Assembly (NCBI GenBank): GCA_032719365.1
Contig: CM064868.1
Coordinates: 4,184,001-4,248,000, forward strand
Length of the DNA: 64,000 bases
Source: Prinsepia uniflora
Taxonomy: Eukaryota; Streptophyta; Magnoliopsida; Rosales; Rosaceae
Direction: 5' to 3'
Shown piece after piece: positions 35,947 to 48,058 of the stretch. Below the pieces are notes generated by a model. That model was not told where the DNA came from. It saw only the letters and a program-made list of their open reading frames with translations, and did no database searches. Positions within the stretch are counted from its first letter, which is position 1. The number at the start of each line of letters is the position of its first letter. A program made the position numbers and the translations under genes.

Positions 35947-36776
35947 ATTTTTGGCGCCGTTGCCGGGGAAATTGAAAATCATTTTTAATTTGTTAGTGTA
36001 TGTATATAAATTGTGCATATTATACTTGTTTATAAATTTTACTTTTGTTAATATTATATTTGTTTATAACCTTTACTTACTTGTTTATATTTTATTTATC
36101 AATCTTATTTTTATTCTTATTATTTTTGTTTATAATGTTCATACTTTACTTACTCATAGTTTCTAATATATACTTGTTCATAAATGTTCATATTTTTTTT
36201 TATATATATATATTTGTTCACATTCAAATTGTTTATGTAAATTTAAAATTCTATCATACTTGTTCATAATTTAAGTTTATTTGTACTTATCATAAATGCA
36301 TATTGTACATATTCACTTTTCCTTACTTTTATTATTTATTTTTTTTTTCTTTACACTTTAATCCATTAACTTTAACTTTATTTCATAACTTTAAATTTAT
36401 TCCATTAACTTTTTATTCCACTAACTTTATTCCATTAACTTTTTATTCCACTAACTTTATTACATTAACTTTTTATTCCATTAACTTTTTATTCCACTAA
36501 CTTTATACCATTAACTTTTTATTCCACTAACTTTATACCATTAACTTTTTATTCCACTAACTTTATTCCATTAACTTTTTATTCCATTAACTTTTTATTC
36601 CATTAACTTTTTATTCCATTAACTTTCTTTTTCATTAATTTTATCAACTTTATATTCCACTAACTTTATGTTTACACTTATTTTATTCTTATGTAATTAA
36701 TTGTTTGTTTATGTCTTTTTAAACTTTAAATTTTTAAATGAAAAATAAATGAATTAAAAAAAAATTCGGAATAAAA

Positions 36777-36825
<49 letters not shown>

Positions 36826-39436
36826 TTAAAAAAAATCGAAATAAAAAAAATTAATTAAAATAAAAAAAAAATCTTATCTTAGCTTTATGTTAGTATTAAT
36901 TCATACTTGTAAATAAATGTTGTATATATGTTACTTGTTACCTTTTATACATGTTCATAACTTTTATATTTCTTAGTATACTTACATACTTGTTCATAAT
37001 AGTCTTTCATTTATGTTTGTTTATAATTCTCTTACTTGTTATTTTATTCTTATTCATACTTGTACATAATGTTCATTCTTTTTAATTGTTCATAAATGCT
37101 TATGGTAAATATTCACTTTTCCTTATTTTTATATTTTTTATATTGTTTTTGTAATTAAAAAAAACATAAAATTCGTAAAAAAAATTCTTTTTCTTCATTT
37201 ATTTAATTTTTAAATTCCGAAAAAAAAACAATATAAAAAATTTAAAAAAAAATTAATTATAAAAAAAAAATTGTTCATACGTAAATAAATTATTTTCTTT
37301 TTCTTCATTTATTTAATTCTTAACTTGCATTTCATTTTTCATTTAACTTGCATTTTCACTTAACTTGCATCTTTCATTCTAACTTGCATTTCATATTTCA
37401 TTTAACTTGCATTTTTAACTTCACTTGCATATTTAGTTTAACTTGCATTGCACTCTTCCCCTAACTTACATCTTTAACTCACATTGCATCCTTAACTTTA
37501 ATTTGCATATCTAACTTGCATTCTTAATTAACGTACATCTCTGACTAACTAACTTGCATCTCTGTCTAGGCTGGATAGACGTTAAACTTCAAGCGCTTGT
37601 TGGGAGGCAACCCAATGTGTTCCCGAGATGTGAAGGAGTCATCAATACAGATTTGCTATCCTTCTACCCTTCACTCTCTTTTATTTTGTTTATTTAATGT
37701 TTTCCTATTATTTTCGTAAATCATCTTCCTTACTTTGATTCTATATTTAATTACTTCGTATTTTCCTACATTGAGGACAATGTAGAATTTAAGTGTGGGG
37801 GAATGGTTTACAATTTTGAGTTAAAAAAAATGAAAAAAAAATTAATTAAAAAATATAAAATTAAAAAAAATGAAAAAAAAAAGATGGAAAAAAAAATGAA
37901 AAAAAAAAATTCTTGAATCTTTTAACTTAGTGTTTTTATGAGTTTTAAGTTGCCATTTAACTTGTCAATGATATAAATGAACGGAAATGAATATGTTATG
38001 GCTATAAAGGTGATCACTACAACTTGAATTTGTTTGTTAATATTTTGTGATTAAGTGTTATAACTTGAAGATAATGCATGTAAATTGGTACATAAACGAG
38101 CATAATAAGATAAGTATGAATCATATGAACCTTATGTGAGCTTTAGAACCTTATATACATCTTTGATGAGTGATTCATAAGTTCTTTGTTTAAATTGATA
38201 TACATATGCCTCATAACTGCTTGCCATAGCTTTTAATGAACTCTAGAGTATTAGAACTTATTCTATGTGATTTTCAAAGCTTTTAAGTCAATAAACTCTC
38301 TGATTTTGGAAATGATTAAGGCATTAGGGTTAACACCACAAATTCAAACATCCATGTTCCCTATTTTGTGCGCACAAGTTGCGACCCCCTTAGTTTTAAC
38401 CTCTTTTGAGCCCACATTAAGCTTTTCTTTCATCACCATGATTATCTAAACACTTGAGCTTAGTATAGACATCCTTTACCCTTGTTCCAAGGACTCGGTT
38501 GAAGACATAATGATTGTGTAAAGAGAAAATAATGATGTTGGAAAGACTTTTATGTGAATTATTTGGATTTATCGACTCAAGCTTTGTTGTATTGTTGACA
38601 CATGTTATTACCTTGGTATAAAAAAAAATAAAAAAAAAAGAAAAAAAAAGAAAAAAAAAGAAAAAAAAAACGAAAAAAAGAAAAAGTTGAGTCTCGATCA
38701 AGGTAATAAGGTTTGGTTATGTAATGTTTGAGTTAAGTCCCTCACATTTGTAAATCCGACACAAAGAATGATTATGAGGCCCAACATGATGGAATTAGGC
38801 CTATGTTCGAAAGGATGGATTACTGACATCATTGCACTAAGGTTGGGAAGCTATGATACGTTTTGGGAGTCTATTGAGTCTTGGAACGAATTGGGCACCA
38901 CTTGTCCTATATATTCCTTGCCTCTAAACTTAGCCCCATTACAACCTTCGTAAAGACCTTATGATCCTTAAGATGGTAAATTTTGATTAGTTGAGTAATC
39001 ACTTGAGTAAGCTTATGGTTTTGGTTCATTTGCGCAAGTATGTGTTGTTTTTATCTTGAGGTGTTTGTTTGAGATTTTGCAAAAGTACTTCATTTCGATT
39101 ATGTGAGTATTTCTCACATACTTTGAGTGCAAACACAAACCCTTACAAAATTGAGTGAATTTATGAGTGCATATCCTTGTGAGTTGATTCATACTTGTTT
39201 TATTCATGTTGAGATCCATTTCACCATATTTACTCATTATCATACTTGTTGAAGCATTTTGTTACAAAGTATTAACTTTTGAATTCCATATGCTTAAACG
39301 CTTTAAGTGAAAATCTTTTATGCCATGATCGTAATAATGAAATATTGAGACAAATGGTTAAAGGTTACTTGTTTTGAATTCGTAGTTTAATTTTAGTATT
39401 TGCTAGGGACTAGCAAAGTTTAAGTGTGGGGGTATT
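35947..39436 (+). mobile_element. Array internal region 3 (3490 bp), non-coding
   Basis: Near-identical to regions 1 and 2; shares cacattc with region 2. The primer site is at 35952-35969. Poly-A runs near 38620-38690 are the longest of the three units. Confidence 0.92.
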
Positions 39437-41578
39437 TGATAAGTCCTCAAATAAGCATTATTTTGCATTATTTTATACCCTTTATACTTAGCTTTTAATA
39501 TTAAAATAATAAATAAATAGATAAAATAATTTATTTTGTGTTATTTTTGTTTAAATAAATAAAGTTTGTAATTGGGTGCATTTTGGCGAAAGAATCGTGT
39601 CAATCGGAATTTTAACGAAGAAATTATGGACGAATATCGGTACGAATTTTAAATAAGTGAATTAATTCTCTTTTAAAAAACTCTGCAGCCCAAAATCCAT
39701 TTACAAACCCAGCCCAGTCATTCACATCAGCCCAGTCCAAGATTAGCACATGGCCAGCCCGCCAGCAAGCCGCCAGCCCAGCCCGTGCGGCCCAGAAGCA
39801 GCCCGCAAACCCAGCGCATCAGCCCATCTTGTTTCAGCCCTGCAGAGAGCTTCGGAGCACGCCTACCGACTCCCCGTCCAGCACTTCGGCGCGCGCGTCC
39901 CGAGGAAGGCAGCCCAGTTCAGTTTCTGCCCGCCGAAGTTCTTCTCCTCCTTTCCAGCGCATGCCACCGTCATCCCTGCTCCAGCTCAGCGCACTCTTGC
40001 CGGCCACTATTCCACTTTCCAGCTCCCTCTCACCGAATTTTGCCCCTTTCTTCAGTATTCTCTGCCAAAAATCCACCAGCAGCAATTTAATGGATTTTCT
40101 TGCTGTTTTTCAAGCTTTTCCTTTGTTTTTTTTAACATCTTTTCCCCACAAACACCACCCAATCTCATCATTTCACTTTTTAATATTTTTATTGTAACTT
40201 TTATTTGTTTTTGTTTATTTTTTTAGTGTAATTAGCTTTTCCCCCTATAAATAGGGGTTCAATTCTTGTATTTGGAAAGCCCCAATTAGTTTCATTCTTC
40301 CATTTCTTTCTTAGTTCTTAGTTCTTAGTTAGTTCTTTTGTTTCTCTCTTTTGAGAGACATTTTTGGGGACCATTTTAACTTCTTGTAGATTTTCTTATT
40401 AATTAGCTTTCTTTTAATTCTTGTTCTTAATTTATGTTATTTTTATTTTTCTTAATTTCATTTCCTCTTTACTTTGTTCTTGTGATATTTCTTTGAGATC
40501 TCTTAAACACATTTTTATGCTTTCCTTAAGAAATACCTAGGCCAAGTAATTCTAAGGCAATTCAAGAGTTTTAAGACCAAATTCCTCGTATTTCTTCTTC
40601 CATCTTCACAAGTTTCCTGCCGCTGTTCGGTGATTCTTGTGAAAATCCATACTTCTCTACTTAAATTCTTGTTATTGTTATTGGTTTTACTTATAATTCA
40701 ATATATGTGTTGGTATTTTCTTTCTAACATTTGTAAGTAAGAATGCAATCTCCATGTGTTTTACTTTTTGAGTTTCTTTTACTTCATATGTTTTAGTACT
40801 TAAACTTCAATTCGAAACTAAATGTTGATCCGCTGTTCGGGGCATTTAGGATAGAGTTGAAGAGATTTAATGTTTGATCGCTGTTCGGCGCATTAAATCA
40901 CTTACTTAAGGTGAATCATATTGTAAGTAATAATCCGCTGTTCGGTGCATTTATAATATGAAAAATGTATGCATGTATTTGAGATGATTAAGGTATGATT
41001 TCGTGATTGGTTCAATATGAGCATGATGTTAGAGTGTTGGTAAAAATATGTGTTTGAAGAAAATTCACTAGTACAAAGGTTAAAGTAGAAGTAAAATTAA
41101 GTATTTAATTATTTTTACTTGTTTTATTTATTTTATATTTACAACTCTTTTCAAAACCCCCCCTTTTCAATTCTTTATTCTTTATTCTTTTATTCTTTTA
41201 TTCTTTTATTCTTCTTTTCTACTTTTAGTTTATTATTCTTTGATTCTTTCATCTCTTTATTCTTTTATTCTTTAATACTTTTAGTTTATTATTCTTTGAT
41301 TAGTTAATTCTTTAATTCATTTATTCTTTAATTCTCAATTCTTTTATTCTTTAATTCATTAATTCATTAATTTGTTAATTATTTAATTATTTAATTCATT
41401 AATTTATTCATTATTCATTTATTCATTACTCTTTCCCACTAACACATTATTAATGTTCCCTAATTTCCCCGGTTAAGAACGATCCCTATTTACCAATACT
41501 ACATCTACACAAAAAGGGTTTAAATTGCACAACACTCAAATTACGTGTTTAATTTAATACGTAGTTTGGGCGTAGTCA
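39437..41578 (+). repeat. Array LTR 4 (2142 bp)
   Basis: Same class as LTR 3, with a private change near its end (aatacgtag instead of aatgcgtag). Hairpin array at 40605-40961; TATA box at 40246. It is followed directly by the duplication cattc and hAT-element sequence. Confidence 0.95.
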
Positions 41579-42170
41579 CATTCCAGGAAAACTTCAAGAA
41601 ACTCACCTAAATTGATAAGGTCATTGCTACAAAAGTTCTTAGTTTAACAATATTTAATTACATTCTTTTTTTGAATATAAAAGTTTGTATATAATTGCAA
41701 ATTGCTTACTGATTTTACAAAAAAAAGTATAAGATTTGTTTTAAAAAAATTAAATGTAATTTTTTGGATATGATGTACTCTTTTTTCTTTGTTTGGGGTT
41801 TTGTCCTAATTTATGAGTTTTCTCATAGCAAAAATTTTAACGATACTTCTTAATAAAAATATAATATAATCAATTTATAAAATTTAAATTTCAATAATTA
41901 AGTATGCAAATTTAAGGGTACATTTTTTATTTTTACACTAGGCCTCTAAATGTTTGAACCGGCTCTGATAACCAGCTGCTCTGAGTGCTCTCAAACCTCA
42001 TCGTCAATTCGTTTACCAAAACTGATCTCCTATCGAAGATTAAGTTGGCCGGCAGAGGTTGCTTTGTCGGAGAGACTCAGAGCTGACCAAATAACCCTAT
42101 TAGACTCCTTGGCTAATGTTACTCAAATCTTTCATTTCAGTAACAAATTCGTAGGACGCCTTTGCAATTA

Positions 42171-42378
42171 ACTTTTCTTCTTCTTCTTCTTCTTCTTCTT
42201 CTTCTTCTTCTTCTTCTTCTTCTGCAATTAACTTTTCTTCTTCTTCTTCTGCAATTAACTTTTCTTCTTCTTCTTCTTCTTATTCTTCTTCTTCTTCTTC
42301 TTCTTCTTCTTCTTCTTCTTCTTCTTCTTCTTCTTCTTCTTCTTCTTCTTCTTCATCTTCTTCTTCTTCTTCTTCTCC
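42171..42378. repeat. (CTT)n microsatellite with interruptions
   Basis: A long cttcttctt run interrupted three times by tgcaattaactttt. It produces spurious poly-Leu and poly-Lys open frames on the two strands. Confidence 0.97.
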
Positions 42379-42629
42379 GAGAACAGCATGGTCTTCAAAA
42401 CAAAGTTGCCGCAGTCAAATCCGAGGACAATGCCCTCCGAGAACAGCCTGGTCTTCAAAACAAAGTTGTAAAGATTGTCCTTTTGCTCCTGAGACATAAC
42501 CATTGTATACTTGTGAAGCACTTGGTTCACCTCCTTCTTTATTTGGTCTTGAGACATGAAATGTTCTAACATGTCTGTTTGAGTAGCCTTAGAGTTCTTG
42601 GACATGATACTGTGAATTATATATTCCAA
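42373..42629 (-). other. Uncharacterised open stretch upstream of the CTT repeat
   Basis: The minus strand is open from 42629 and reads MEYIIHSIMSKNSKATQTDM... with two copies of the peptide FVLKT(R/M)LFSE, encoded by a duplicated DNA segment (42373-42408 and 42434-42469). It then runs into poly-Lys from the microsatellite. I recognise no family. It could be a gene-fragment relic; I would not call it a gene. Confidence 0.25.
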
Positions 42630-42724
42630 TAATGAATCTTATACCTTTACATATTTCAATGAAAAAGTTTGCACCTTTACACGTTTCAATGAATTTTTTT
42701 TCCTTATCAAACTCTTGCACTAAC

Positions 42725-43432
42725 TAGCCCTAGGCATGGTTCAGTATGATTCGGTATGGAGATGATACTGGAACCGTACCAAATAATTTTAACCGGTTCG
42801 ATACGGTATGGTATTTCTAAATATAAAATTGATACCGTATCATACAGTACCAATTATATTCGGTACGGTTTCGGTTTTGAAGCAAAATTCATAATTTCAT
42901 TTATTTATTACTTGATTCAATGTCTAAAAGCAACATTTTGATAAAATTCAGAAATTAGTACTCTTGTTGGGTAACAAATATTGTTCAAAATGTATAGAAA
43001 ATTCATAACCCAATCAATTTCAATACATCAACTAAAATTAACAACATTAACTAAAAAACCCTAACAAAAAATTAAATCCATCAACTAAAAAACTCTTAAA
43101 ATTAAATTAAATTTATAAACTAAATTAATATACAACTAAATCTATCAACTAAATTAATATACAATTAAATCCATTATTAGCTATTAGATTATTAGGGGTA
43201 TTTTATGGTTGAATTTAATTTAATTTTTAATTAATTAAAAAATTAAAACCGGTTCGGTTTCGGTATGGGACGGTATTCCGTAACATCGAAACCGATCCCG
43301 TACCGATTTAAACTGGTACGGTATCGGTACAGTACCGATCATCCTTTCGGTTTTACTATTCGGTTTTTTTCCGGTTTGGTATGATACGGGACGGGATAGT
43401 TTCGGTATATCGGGACAATATGCCCACCCCTA
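42725..43432. mobile_element. hAT-like MITE, 708 bp, 8-bp duplication
   Basis: Perfect 8-bp flanks gcactaac (42717-42724 and 43433-43440). The termini tagccctaggcat and (reverse complement) taggggtgggcat are imperfect inverted repeats of the hAT-MITE type. The subterminal regions are rich in cggta/taccg words in both orientations. The interior is AT-rich and non-coding. Confidence 0.85.
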
Positions 43433-43440
43433 GCACTAAC

Positions 43441-44325
43441 CCAAAAAGCTTCAGCCTTTTTCATAATTGCAGTTGATTTATTTCATTTTTTGTTTAATGT
43501 TGTCCATACTTTGTTGGGCTTATCATTTGCACCTCTTGTTTGGTCCTATCTGAGTTTCTTACACCTGGGCTTTATATTTGGGCCTGGCGATTTAGCATTA
43601 ATATAGTGGGCTTTAATGAATATGTTCGATCGCATATTATTTTTGTTCTAGAAAAATAAAAAATAAGAAAACAGAAAACCATCTGATACATGGTCGAGCA
43701 CTCGAGCCAACCAGCCAAGGCAAAAATTTTACTTTTTCCCTCTGCTCTCTCTTGGGCTAGGCTTCGGTCCTCCGGAGGACCTAGTACCCTGGGTTTTGGG
43801 GAAAAAAAAATCGGGAAATAAAAGTTTAAAAAGAAAATTAATTTTAGAGCGGGGTTAAAAAAATAGTTACTATAAGGGTATAAGTGGTATTTCAACTCAT
43901 ATGAATTAGGAATTAGGGATTGTTGCACAATTGAACCGCACCACAGTGGTCTTCTTCTTATTCAACCTAACTCCGAAGCCTTCAGAGTCGCCGTTTCAGA
44001 GTCGCAGACCGTGGTGAAGCAACCGATGTGGTGAGGCCGAAAATCCGGAGATTTTCCACATAATCCGGAGGTTTGTGAACAGTTGCTTCTTAACATTTAG
44101 CGCATCTTATCCAGCCTGCTTCATCATCATTTTTTTCTTCCTCTTCTTCGACTCCGTTGCTTCTTATCATCGATCACCCATCATCGATCATTAGTTTCCA
44201 CAAGAAACCTTGGTAATTTTTTTTTTATTTTGGGCACCTCAAGTTTGATATTAGGCACTTATACAATTAAAAGTAGAATTAGGGTTTTCTTCTGCTAATC
44301 GGAATTCAAACCGCAATAACAATTC
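43441..44325 (+). other. Low-repeat upstream region and probable 5' leader
   Basis: Contains a perfect 16-bp palindrome, ggtcctccggaggacc (43766-43781). A CT-rich leader-like stretch (43925-44220) and an attagggttttcttctgc phrase, common in plant 5' leaders, follow. It leads into the ATG at 44326. No TATA box is certain. Confidence 0.35.
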
Positions 44326-44341
44326 ATGGCGTGCGAGAAGT
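44326..44341 (+). CDS. Candidate first coding exon of a host gene (CRIPT-like start)
   Basis: ATGGCGTGCGAGAAGT is followed at once by the consensus donor GTAAGT. It encodes MACEK plus the first base of a codon that would be Cys if exon 2 begins with G(T/C). Plant CRIPT-type zinc-binding proteins begin M-x-C-E-K-C, and I recall a first coding exon of about this size. The ATG context (ttcATGGCG) is good. Downstream exons were not found before the retrotransposon nest begins at 45274, so exon 2 may lie beyond the nest or the fragment may be dead. Sixteen bases cannot settle identity. Confidence 0.3.
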
Positions 44342-45273
44342 GTAAGTTTCTTTATACTCATCATCGATTTTCCTCAAATTTCGATTATTTTTTTTGTATA
44401 TAAGGATGACGATATAGAGATTGGAGATTATTTTGTGGTTTCTGAATTCTAATTGATAATAATTTAGATGTTTACTGAATTTTGTTCAAGATTTAACTTT
44501 CTGGTTTATTGAGCTGTTGTTGGATTTAGAACACTCCTATAAATTAGATTAGACAGCAACCAGAAATGTTCCATGTTCAGGAACCTTTCCTCAATGGTTT
44601 CTTGTTTTATTAATGATTCATCAGTGATTTGATTTCTCTGTGTTGAGTTTTTTGTTTTTTTCTTCTATTTTTGGGTTTCCCAGTGTACTTGATTTCATCT
44701 GGACACTAATTTGATTTGAAGGTTATGAATTGTTTTTATAACTTTATTGTTGCTACAATTTGTTGGCAATCGTTGATTTTCCTTCCCATTCTTCCTTGAG
44801 TTGGCTTCAAATTACTACTTTCCAAATTATGCACGTTGATTTTATGGCTTTTGGACTGGCTTTTGGGTTCCAAATACCAATAATGTTTGATCAGTTTGCC
44901 AATAAAAAATTAGATATATACTTTTATTATCACATAACAGGGATAGATATATACTGTTTACTATCTTGATGGCATTCCTCCAACAATCTGCCATCTACAT
45001 TGCATAATTACTAATAAACCACACTATCAATCATACAAAACTGCTTATTTGTTTGCCAATATTCAGATAACTGATTTTTCTACTGGTTTCATGGTCATGA
45101 TGGAATTCCTTTTGCATATTAACATATCATGAAATATGCATTTTCTATTTAAGGTTGCATTCACAAAACCCAATATGGGAGTGATGATAATGAATATCTC
45201 TACCCTTATAACAAATGCATTGAAAATCCAATTGTCTCTTAAAATGTATTTTTTACTAATGTTTGCATATGGT
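44342..45273. other. Probable intron sequence, no exon recognised
   Basis: T-rich plus-strand sequence (typical of plant introns) after the donor at 44342. No second CRIPT-like exon was found in any frame. It ends where element B begins. Confidence 0.35.
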
Positions 45274-48045
45274 TGACGACAGGATCCATCCCAATCCCCC
45301 CGGGATTAACGCGGGATGACCCTGCTCCCGCCTGACACGAAGTGTCAGAAAAGGGATATTTCCGACCTTTGCCCTCCCGGGCTATCAGAGTACGCTAGGA
45401 TCCGGAGGAGGTATGTGATATCTCGGTCTCTGCTACAGTCCACATCGTATCCAACCTGAAGGGTATTAAAAACAGAAAGACTGTGAGTGGACAAAAATAA
45501 AAGAGTTCATAAAACCATATTTCATAAAAGACATTTATACCCTTCACTAAAAAGCATGCATGCATAGTAAAACCATTTATCCAAACACACATGTTTAACA
45601 ACCATAATTAGGGTCACAGCCCCAAGTTTCGTAAATACAAGTCACACGGGCTCCTGCCCAAAACCATTTACAGAAAACCATAACATAGTAAATATATGTG
45701 GGATCTCAGCCCAAATCCATTTATCATAAAACACAATTTCCCAACCAATTGAAATCATGTTTATCCATTATATTTCATATCCAAGAGCCTGTCACGGTAA
45801 AATAAAGCTACGCGCGTGCTAACCGGGGTCTCAAACCCAAGTCTCTCTAGGGTCCACCCAGGTCAATGTCCGTAGATCAATGACCCTCCCTGAAGGTAAA
45901 GAACCATGCCCATCCTGAGAGTAAGGAACCCAACTGGGGGGCGACTCCACTCAGTCAGTGCTCCGTGACTACTCCGGGGTCCACCCAGGCTAATGACCCT
46001 CCCCGGAGGAGAAAATCATATATAAAGGATGGAATATGAAAAACCTTTTGAAATCATTCTTTAAATTTTTCTAGGATTCATGCCTGGCCCCTCATAAGCC
46101 GTCATGAACCATAAAACCTTTCATGAGTTCATGCTGGTTCCCATAAATCATGACCCATAAATCCATTTCAGGGGTTCATGCCAGTTCCCATAAACCGTCA
46201 TGAACCATAAACACCATTTGTAACACATAGCTGGGCCCTAGGTCCAAATCCACATACAAACTAGACCTCCGGTTCGAATCGTAAACCAACTGGGCCTTCG
46301 GCCCGATTCCATAAATCAAATGGGTCTCGAACCCGAGTTTACCTTTTCAAATCCAAAACCATTTCATTAAACTATTTCCAAAACCATAAGAATGGAAAAT
46401 CAAAGTAAAACCGGAAAACCTCGATTTACATGCAAGCACGTAAATCACCTCGTAAAGCGTGAAATCATATAAATCACAAGCATCCAAATCAACATCATAA
46501 AATCATATTCATAATCCATATAAAACATTTATGCATGCATCACAATTTAGAAATCAAGGTCCACTCACAGACCGTCTGAAGCCGCGCCTCGATACGCATG
46601 CCATAATCGTCTCCCGGGTCAATCACCGTCACCGGGACTCCCAAACATGTCAAAATTGTAATAGAAAGTTACTAACTACTTAATTAACCTCCTACCAAAG
46701 CCCCGTAATTTTTCGATATTTTTAACTATTTTTAAAATCGAACCTAAACCTTCGGACACCCCGAAACCTATCGAAACGATGTCCGATTGACACGAGACCA
46801 GTCCCAAAATGTTTTTTACATCAAATAAATGATTTCGTATGTTTAACACTTTCCCAAATTACTGTTCACATGCCTTCACGCACTCCTAGAAGGCTCAGAT
46901 CACTATTCATTATCTTCTTCCTTCAGCCGGTTCAGACCGGCCGGTTTTACTGTGTTGAACTGGCGTGACCGGTTCAGCGTTCCTACTTCCTCAAATCTCT
47001 TCCGTTTGCCTCCATTTCAATTCCTAAATTCCTATTTTCAAGTTTCCTATCCAACCCAATCCCTAAACCTAATCAAAACCTTCTAAAATCTATGGTTCAA
47101 GTTTGAACCTCACGGTTCATTTTCTCTCAAATTCACCCACGGCTTCACAGCCGTCCAACACCTCCCAAAATCATCTTAATAGCTTCCTAATAACCCCCTA
47201 AGCTCATCCTAATCATCTAATAGAAACCATAACATCGTATTCAAATTAAAAATGGAGAAATGGGTAATCGGGTTACCTATCGGGTTTTCGGCTTCAGCCG
47301 TGCACGGCAGCGTCGCCTGGCCGGCCTCCATCATTCCACAGCTCCTCCTCTCAGTCTCTTGGTTCCTCAGATGGTTGTGGGTGAAGGTTGGATGGGTTTG
47401 GGTTGCACAGATGAGAGAAAAATGGTGAGATCGGGGAAATGGGTTTGTGTTTTGAATGGAGAAAATGGAATGGTCGATGCATGAAGGGAAAATGGTGTCC
47501 ATTGGATGGGTGACACTTGTCACTCATCCATTGGGCCTCCATTAAATATCTGGGCCCCACTAAAGTCCAAAAGTTAACTCGTTTCGTAATTCGTACAATA
47601 GTACACTTGAACTTCCGTGAACCATAACTTCGCCGTCGAACGTCCAAATTCGACGTGCCGCCTGTCTATGGATTCGTATCGTCCCGATCTACATAATGGT
47701 CTTCAGCCCCCGGCCATTGGACCTCTCAGTCAAAAAGTCAACATTGACCCCTTTTAACTAAAATTACCAAAATGCCCCTAAACTTCCAAACGTCATAACT
47801 TCCTCCTCGAATGTCGGAATTGAACGTACCACCTGTCTATGGACTCGTGACGTCCTAAGCTACGTCACAATCATCGGTCAAAGTCCATTTGACCGTCGGA
47901 ACGAAAAGTCAACGTTTTGCCACGGCCAAGGGTAAAACGGTCATTTCGCATCGATCGTCCGATTTCGCCTAACTAATCACGGATTAGCCTCACTAATCGT
48001 GATTAGTCACTAATCTAATCTCGGAATTTGGGACGGGTCGTTACA
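45274..48045 (-). mobile_element. Element B 3' LTR (2772 bp), LARD-like
   Basis: The plus-strand left end is tgacgacaggatccatccc and the right end is gggacgggtcgttaca. The paired boxes lie at 45483-45492 and 46559-46568, RY motifs near 45555 and 46543. It resembles the LTRs of element C more than those of element A. The left boundary is good to a few bases. Confidence 0.85.
45456..46568 (-). other. Putative LTR leader intron in element B
   Basis: In sense (minus), tct|GTGAGTGGAC is at 46568-46559, its exact complement at 45492-45483, and cccttcag|gttg has its AG at 45457-45456. Length is about 1113 bp. Confidence 0.42.
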
Positions 48046-48058
48046 TCCTTCCCTCCTT
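48046..48058 (-). promoter_or_regulatory. Polypurine tract of element B
   Basis: The reverse complement taaggagggaagga abuts the LTR start TGTAACGACCC. It is preceded by aatttcgaggacgaaatt, as in Tekay/Del elements. Confidence 0.75.

Larger units (their letters stand above)
22543..41578 (+). mobile_element. Tandem LTR-retrotransposon concatemer: 4 LTRs, 3 internal regions
   Basis: Four direct LTRs of 2142-2150 bp alternate with three internal regions of 3476-3490 bp, a period of about 5.63 kb. The whole block is flanked by one 5-bp duplication, cattc, at 22538-22542 and 41579-41583. Each internal region starts with a primer-binding site (tggcgccgttgccgggga) and ends with a polypurine tract (aagtgtggggg). 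The outer flanks join into continuous hAT-element sequence. No gag or pol coding remains, so the unit is non-autonomous. The primer site, the aagtgtggggg tracts and a relic with ttgggaggcaacccaat are typical of the Athila/Tat branch of Ty3/gypsy. Confidence 0.93.
21875..41967. mobile_element. Non-autonomous hAT-like element (about 1.05 kb) split by the retrotransposon array
   Basis: The left end is cagggccggcc (21875) and the right end is ccggctctg (41967), giving inverted termini CAGGGCCGG / CAGAGCCGG (8 of 9). The 8-bp flanks acaaccag (21867-21874) and ataaccag (41968-41975) match at 7 of 8, as expected for an old hAT duplication. Without the array at 22543-41578 (and one copy of its cattc duplication) it is about 1.05 kb, AT-rich and without coding frames. 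Confidence 0.75.

Noticed and set aside
22543..41578. CRISPR-like or conventional satellite interpretation of the repeat block
   Set aside because: Primer sites, polypurine tracts, TG/CA LTR ends and a target duplication show it is an LTR retrotransposon concatemer.
42162..42569. Poly-Leu (plus) and poly-Lys (minus) open frames
   Set aside because: Products of the CTT microsatellite.
47209..47647. Open frames of about 100 codons in the element B LTR
   Set aside because: Composition-driven frames within U3, absent from sister LTRs in the same frame.
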